Below, one piece after another: positions 49,070 to 52,367 of a stretch of DNA of 52,367 nucleotides. The translations under genes were made by a program, and so were the position numbers. How positions within the stretch are numbered: position 1 is the stretch's first letter; every line of letters begins with the position of its first letter. Origin of the DNA: Enterobacter mori LMG 25706 (GTDB lineage Bacteria; Pseudomonadota; Gammaproteobacteria; Enterobacterales; Enterobacteriaceae); the NCBI RefSeq assembly GCF_000211415.1, contig NZ_GL890775.1, positions 633,124 through 685,490 on the forward strand, read 5' to 3'. The notes below the pieces were generated by a model. It was not told where the DNA came from. It made no database searches and saw only the letters and a list, made by a program, of their open reading frames with translations.

Positions 49070-49094
49070 AATGCCAGCCGATCGGGCTGGCATT
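49070..49094 (+). terminator. Bidirectional terminator between macB and cspD
   Basis: AATGCCAGCC-cgatc-GGGCTGGCATT stem followed by TTGCC on the plus strand and TTTTTAT on the minus strand. It can serve both convergent genes. Confidence 0.87.
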
Positions 49095-49127
49095 TTGCCT
49101 GCGGGGTGTACACAATGAATCAGGGAG

Positions 49128-49349
49128 CTATGCAACCGCTTCTGCTTCAACGGGGACGATCAGACTGGCGTGATTGCCTTTAGGCCCCTGGTGTACATCG
49201 AACCGAACGGACTGCCCGGCTTTGAGCGTCCTGTAACCATCCATCTGAATGGTGGAATAGTGAGCGAAGATATCCTCGCCGCCGCCTTCAGGGCAGATGC
49301 AACCAAACCCTTTGGCGTTGTTGAACCACTTAACAGTACCCATTTCCAT
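49128..49349 (-). CDS. cspD: CspD, cold-shock-fold replication inhibitor
   Basis: 73-residue OB-fold protein that binds single-stranded DNA/RNA and blocks replication in stationary phase in E. coli. It opens METGTVKW-like (MEMGTVKWFNNAKGFG) and has RNP2-type DIFAHYSTI. RNP1 reads KGFGCI where E. coli CspD has KGFGFI, so the aromatic residue at position 17 is Cys. It is divergent from clpS; ClpA, at 49965-52244, is part of the protease acting on such regulators. Confidence 0.96.
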   Translation of the reverse strand: MEMGTVKWFNNAKGFGCICPEGGGEDIFAHYSTIQMDGYRTLKAGQSVRFDVHQGPKGNHASLIVPVEAEAVA

Positions 49350-49616
49350 GCTTCGACATCCTTCGTAAATCTTATAAATTAAGATGGAATGAACCGGTGG
49401 TGGAGTGGGGGCTGTTCAAAACCTCGCCATCTCACGCTTGTACAATTTAGATAAACGGAAGAAGCCGTCAAGCGTTTGGCGCCGGAGTTGGGACAATAAT
49501 CAACCAAAATTTGAGGCAGTTAACGCTATTGCAACAGTTTGTGACAGACATCGCGGATGACAGTAATAGATGATTGTTATCTAACATCTGAGGTAGATTC
49601 AAAGTGGTTATGCATA

Positions 49617-49937
49617 ATGGGTAAGACCAACGATTGGCTGGATTTTGACCAGCTGGCGGAAGATAAAGTGCGCGACGCGCTAAAACCGCCATCTATGTAT
49701 AAAGTTATGTTAATGAACGATGATTACACGCCGATGGAATTTGTTATTGACGTGCTACAAAAGTTCTTTTCTTATGATGTAGAACGTGCAACGCAACTGA
49801 TGCTTACCGTTCATTATCGAGGCAAAGCGATCTGCGGCATCTTTACTGCCGAAGTCGCGGAAACCAAAGTGGCGATGGTGAACGACTATGCGAGGGAGAA
49901 CGAGCATCCGTTGCTGTGTACGCTGGAAAAGGCCTGA
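49617..49937 (+). CDS. clpS: ClpS, ClpAP adaptor for N-end-rule substrates
   Basis: 106-residue adaptor delivering N-degron proteins to ClpA. The start ATG at 49617 matches E. coli ([15 protein letters not shown]); an open frame from 49557 is not used because it lacks a ribosome site and is not conserved. The substrate-pocket region ([17 protein letters not shown]) and the ClpA-contact block ([16 protein letters not shown]) are intact. clpA starts 27 nt after the stop. Confidence 0.97.
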   Translation: MGKTNDWLDFDQLAEDKVRDALKPPSMYKVMLMNDDYTPMEFVIDVLQKFFSYDVERATQLMLTVHYRGKAICGIFTAEVAETKVAMVNDYARENEHPLLCTLEKA

Positions 49938-49964
49938 TAACGCATAAAATTGGGGGAGGTGCCT

Positions 49965-52244
49965 ATGCTCAATCAAGAACTGGAACTCAGTTTAAACATG
50001 GCTTTCGCCAGAGCGCGTGAGCACCGACATGAGTTTATGACCGTCGAGCATTTACTGCTCGCACTGCTTAGCAACCCATCTGCCCGCGAAGCGCTGGAAG
50101 CCTGCTCCGTGGATCTGGTGGCGCTACGTCAGGAACTCGAAGCCTTCATCGAACAAACCACGCCGGTGCTGCCAGCCAGTGAAGAAGAGCGCGACACGCA
50201 GCCGACGCTCAGCTTCCAGCGCGTGCTGCAGCGCGCGGTATTCCACGTCCAGTCTTCCGGACGTAGCGAAGTGACGGGCGCAAACGTCTTAGTCGCCATC
50301 TTCAGCGAGCAGGAGTCACAGGCTGCCTACCTGCTGCGCAAACACGAAGTCAGCCGCCTCGACGTGGTTAACTTTATTTCTCACGGAACGCGCAAAGACG
50401 AGCCTAACCAGGCATCGGATTCCAGCAATCAGGTCAATAACAATGAAGAGCAAGCAGGCGGGGAGGATCGTATGGAAAACTTCACCACCAATCTTAACCA
50501 GCTTGCTCGCGTTGGCGGTATCGACCCGCTGATTGGTCGCGATAAAGAGCTGGAGCGCGCGATCCAGGTGCTGTGCCGTCGCCGCAAGAACAACCCGCTG
50601 CTGGTGGGTGAGTCAGGCGTGGGTAAAACCGCGATTGCCGAAGGGCTTGCCTGGCGCATCGTGCAGGGCGACGTGCCGGAAGTGATTGCCGACTGCACCA
50701 TCTACTCGCTGGATATCGGCTCGCTGCTGGCGGGCACGAAATACCGCGGTGATTTTGAAAAACGCTTCAAGGCGCTGTTAAAACAGCTGGAGCAGGACAC
50801 CAACAGCATTCTGTTTATCGATGAGATCCACACCATCATCGGCGCAGGTGCAGCTTCCGGCGGCCAGGTGGATGCGGCGAACCTGATCAAACCGCTGCTC
50901 TCCAGCGGCAAGATCCGCGTGATGGGCTCCACGACGTACCAGGAGTTCAGCAACATCTTTGAGAAAGACCGCGCGCTGGCGCGTCGCTTCCAGAAAATCG
51001 ACGTCACTGAACCGTCCGTCGAGGAAACGGTGCAGATCATCAACGGCCTGAAAACCAAGTACGAAGCGCACCACGACGTGCGTTATACCGCAAAAGCGGT
51101 ACGTGCTGCGGTGGAACTGGCGGTGAAATACATCAATGATCGTCATCTGCCGGATAAGGCGATTGACGTGATTGATGAGGCAGGGGCGCGTGCGCGCCTG
51201 ATGCCGGCCAGCAAGCGTAAGAAAACCGTTAACGTGGCGGATATTGAGTCCGTGGTGGCCCGCATCGCGCGTATCCCTGAGAAGAGCGTTTCTCAGAGCG
51301 ACCGCGACACGCTGCGCACTCTCGGCAATCGCCTGAAAATGCTGGTCTTTGGTCAGGATAAAGCCATTGACCCCTTAACTGAAGCGATCAAGATGGCCCG
51401 TGCCGGACTGGGGCATGACCACAAGCCTGTCGGTTCCTTCCTGTTCGCTGGTCCGACCGGCGTGGGGAAAACCGAGGTGACGGTGCAGCTCTCGAAAGCG
51501 CTGGGCATTGAGCTGCTGCGCTTTGATATGTCCGAGTATATGGAGCGTCACACCGTCAGCCGTTTGATTGGTGCGCCTCCGGGATATGTGGGCTTTGACC
51601 AGGGCGGCCTGCTCACCGACGCGGTGATCAAACATCCACACGCGGTACTGCTGCTCGATGAAATCGAGAAAGCGCACCCGGACGTGTTCAACATCCTGCT
51701 GCAGGTGATGGACAACGGGACGCTGACCGACAACAACGGGCGCAAGGCGGACTTCCGCAACGTGGTGCTGGTGATGACCACCAACGCCGGGGTACGTGAA
51801 ACCGAGCGTAAATCCATCGGCCTGATCCACCAGGATAACAGCACCGATGCGATGGAGGAGATCAAGAAGATCTTCACGCCGGAGTTCCGTAACCGTCTGG
51901 ACAACATTATCTGGTTCGATCACCTGTCTACCGACGTGATCCATCAGGTAGTGGCCAAGTTCCTCGTCGAGCTGCAGGTTCAGCTTGATCAGAAAGGCGT
52001 GTCGCTGGAAGTGAGCCAGGAGGCCCGCAACTGGCTGGCCGAGAAAGGCTACGACCGTGCGATGGGTGCCCGTCCGATGGCGCGCGTGATTCAGGACAAT
52101 CTGAAGAAACCGCTGGCGAACGAGCTGCTGTTTGGCTCGCTGGTTGACGGCGGGCAGGTGACCGTGGCGCTGGACCAGGCGAAGAACGAACTGACGTACG
52201 ATTTCCAGAGCGCGGCGAAGCACAAGCCGGAAGCGGCTCACTGA
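49965..52244 (+). CDS. clpA: ClpA, ATPase/unfoldase of the ClpAP protease
   Basis: 759-residue AAA+ unfoldase. The N-domain (1-145) has [21 protein letters not shown]1 has Walker A GESGVGKT (215-222) and ILFIDEIHT, and D2 has GPTGVGKT and [13 protein letters not shown]. The ClpP-docking IGL loop is at 618-620. The ATG at 49965 is chosen over one 15 nt upstream because GGGGGAGGT precedes it by 5 nt and family similarity starts there. An internal start at 50472 is likely used too. A T-rich terminator follows. Confidence 0.98.
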   Translation: MLNQELELSLNMAFARAREHRHEFMTVEHLLLALLSNPSAREALEACSVDLVALRQELEAFIEQTTPVLPASEEERDTQPTLSFQRVLQRAVFHVQSSGRSEVTGANVLVAIFSEQESQAAYLLRKHEVSRLDVVNFISHGTRKDEPNQASDSSNQVNNNEEQAGGEDRMENFTTNLNQLARVGGIDPLIGRDKELERAIQVLCRRRKNNPLLVGESGVGKTAIAEGLAWRIVQGDVPEVIADCTIYSLDIGSLLAGTKYRGDFEKRFKALLKQLEQDTNSILFIDEIHTIIGAGAASGGQVDAANLIKPLLSSGKIRVMGSTTYQEFSNIFEKDRALARRFQKIDVTEPSVEETVQIINGLKTKYEAHHDVRYTAKAVRAAVELAVKYINDRHLPDKAIDVIDEAGARARLMPASKRKKTVNVADIESVVARIARIPEKSVSQSDRDTLRTLGNRLKMLVFGQDKAIDPLTEAIKMARAGLGHDHKPVGSFLFAGPTGVGKTEVTVQLSKALGIELLRFDMSEYMERHTVSRLIGAPPGYVGFDQGGLLTDAVIKHPHAVLLLDEIEKAHPDVFNILLQVMDNGTLTDNNGRKADFRNVVLVMTTNAGVRETERKSIGLIHQDNSTDAMEEIKKIFTPEFRNRLDNIIWFDHLSTDVIHQVVAKFLVELQVQLDQKGVSLEVSQEARNWLAEKGYDRAMGARPMARVIQDNLKKPLANELLFGSLVDGGQVTVALDQAKNELTYDFQSAAKHKPEAAH
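50461..50474 (+). promoter_or_regulatory. Internal translation start in clpA
   Basis: GGGAGG (50461-50466) lies 5 nt before an in-frame ATG (50472, Met170). E. coli ClpA has an internal start at Met169 that yields a shorter product lacking the N-domain; the signal is conserved here. Confidence 0.75.
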
Positions 52245-52261
52245 GTTGAACGTTAATGTTA

Positions 52262-52288
52262 AAAACCGGGCATTTGCCCGGTTTTTTT
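52262..52288 (+). terminator. Terminator of clpA
   Basis: AACCGGGCA-TT-TGCCCGGTT stem followed by five further T residues, 18 nt after the stop codon. Confidence 0.92.
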
Positions 52289-52302
52289 ATGCCTGCCAAG
52301 GT

Positions 52303-52367
52303 AAAAGCAAAACGGCAACAGTGTTGTCGTTTTTTTGTGTTTTCTCCCTCTCCCTGTGGGAGAGGGT
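52303..52367 (+). repeat. C/G-rich dispersed hairpin repeat, copy C (cut by window end)
   Basis: AAAAGCAAAACGGCAAC, a degenerate stem, GTTTTTTTGTGTTTTCTCCC, then CCCTCTCCC-TGT-GGGAGAGGG. The same two-part arrangement, terminator-like stem plus hairpin, occurs at 32085-32148. Confidence 0.82.

Noticed and set aside
49557..49616. 20-residue N-terminal extension of ClpS
   Set aside because: No ribosome site, and ClpS proteins start at MGKTNDW.
51375..52241. Open frame of about 288 codons opposite clpA
   Set aside because: Shadow frame; clpA is intact and conserved over this stretch.

Overview
The window is a chromosomal segment of an enterobacterium. Gene order and protein similarity from potG to clpA match the 19-min region of E. 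coli K-12 (potGHI-ybjO-rlmC, artJ, artPIQM, ybjP, ybjQ-amiD, ybjST-ltaE-poxB, hcp-hcr, lysO, aqpZ, ybjD, ybjX, macAB, cspD, clpSA). Protein divergence, GC-rich third positions and the accessory content suggest Enterobacter (E. cloacae complex) or a close relative. The genus is an inference from remembered sequences, not a database search. No tRNA, rRNA, CRISPR array, insertion sequence or prophage is visible.

Layout. 1-4306: end of the putrescine importer, a small membrane protein and the 23S rRNA methyltransferase RlmC, with an ERIC element between the last two. 4411-6571: an OmpR-type response regulator and histidine kinase that K-12 lacks at this position. 6658-10439: arginine transport (artJ alone behind paired ARG boxes, then artPIQM). 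10666-12432: envelope genes ybjP, ybjQ and amiD. 12433-32181: a large accessory block between amiD and ybjS, which are neighbours in K-12. It holds an IprA/YaiV-like regulator, gspAB divergent from gspCDEFGHIJKLMO (a complete type II secretion system apart from gspN and a pilotin), a GH18 chitinase, a small lytic transglycosylase and a GH19 chitinase. 32182-37609: ybjS, ybjT, ltaE and poxB, all leftward, with a second ERIC between poxB and ltaE. 37762-38196: a DoxX-family gene absent from this spot in K-12. 38306-42859: hcp-hcr, lysO and aqpZ. 43234-52244: ybjD, ybjX, macAB, cspD, clpS and clpA.

How the genes work together. The accessory block reads as a self-contained chitin-use module. Both chitinases have Sec signal peptides, PKD domains, acidic Pro/Thr linkers and C-terminal chitin-binding domains, and sit directly downstream of the secretion operon, so they are the probable cargo. 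The transglycosylase between them could open peptidoglycan for secretin assembly, and the regulator at the edge is a candidate controller. Perfect or near-perfect dyads lie upstream of the regulator, the GH18 gene and the GH19 gene.

Intergenic DNA is rich in dispersed repeats: two ERICs, REP/BIME elements at four places and a three-copy C/G-rich hairpin repeat. Some have been put to use: one REP encodes the last residues of RlmC, another forms the apparent hcr terminator, and an ERIC edge creates a perfect -10 hexamer ahead of rlmC.
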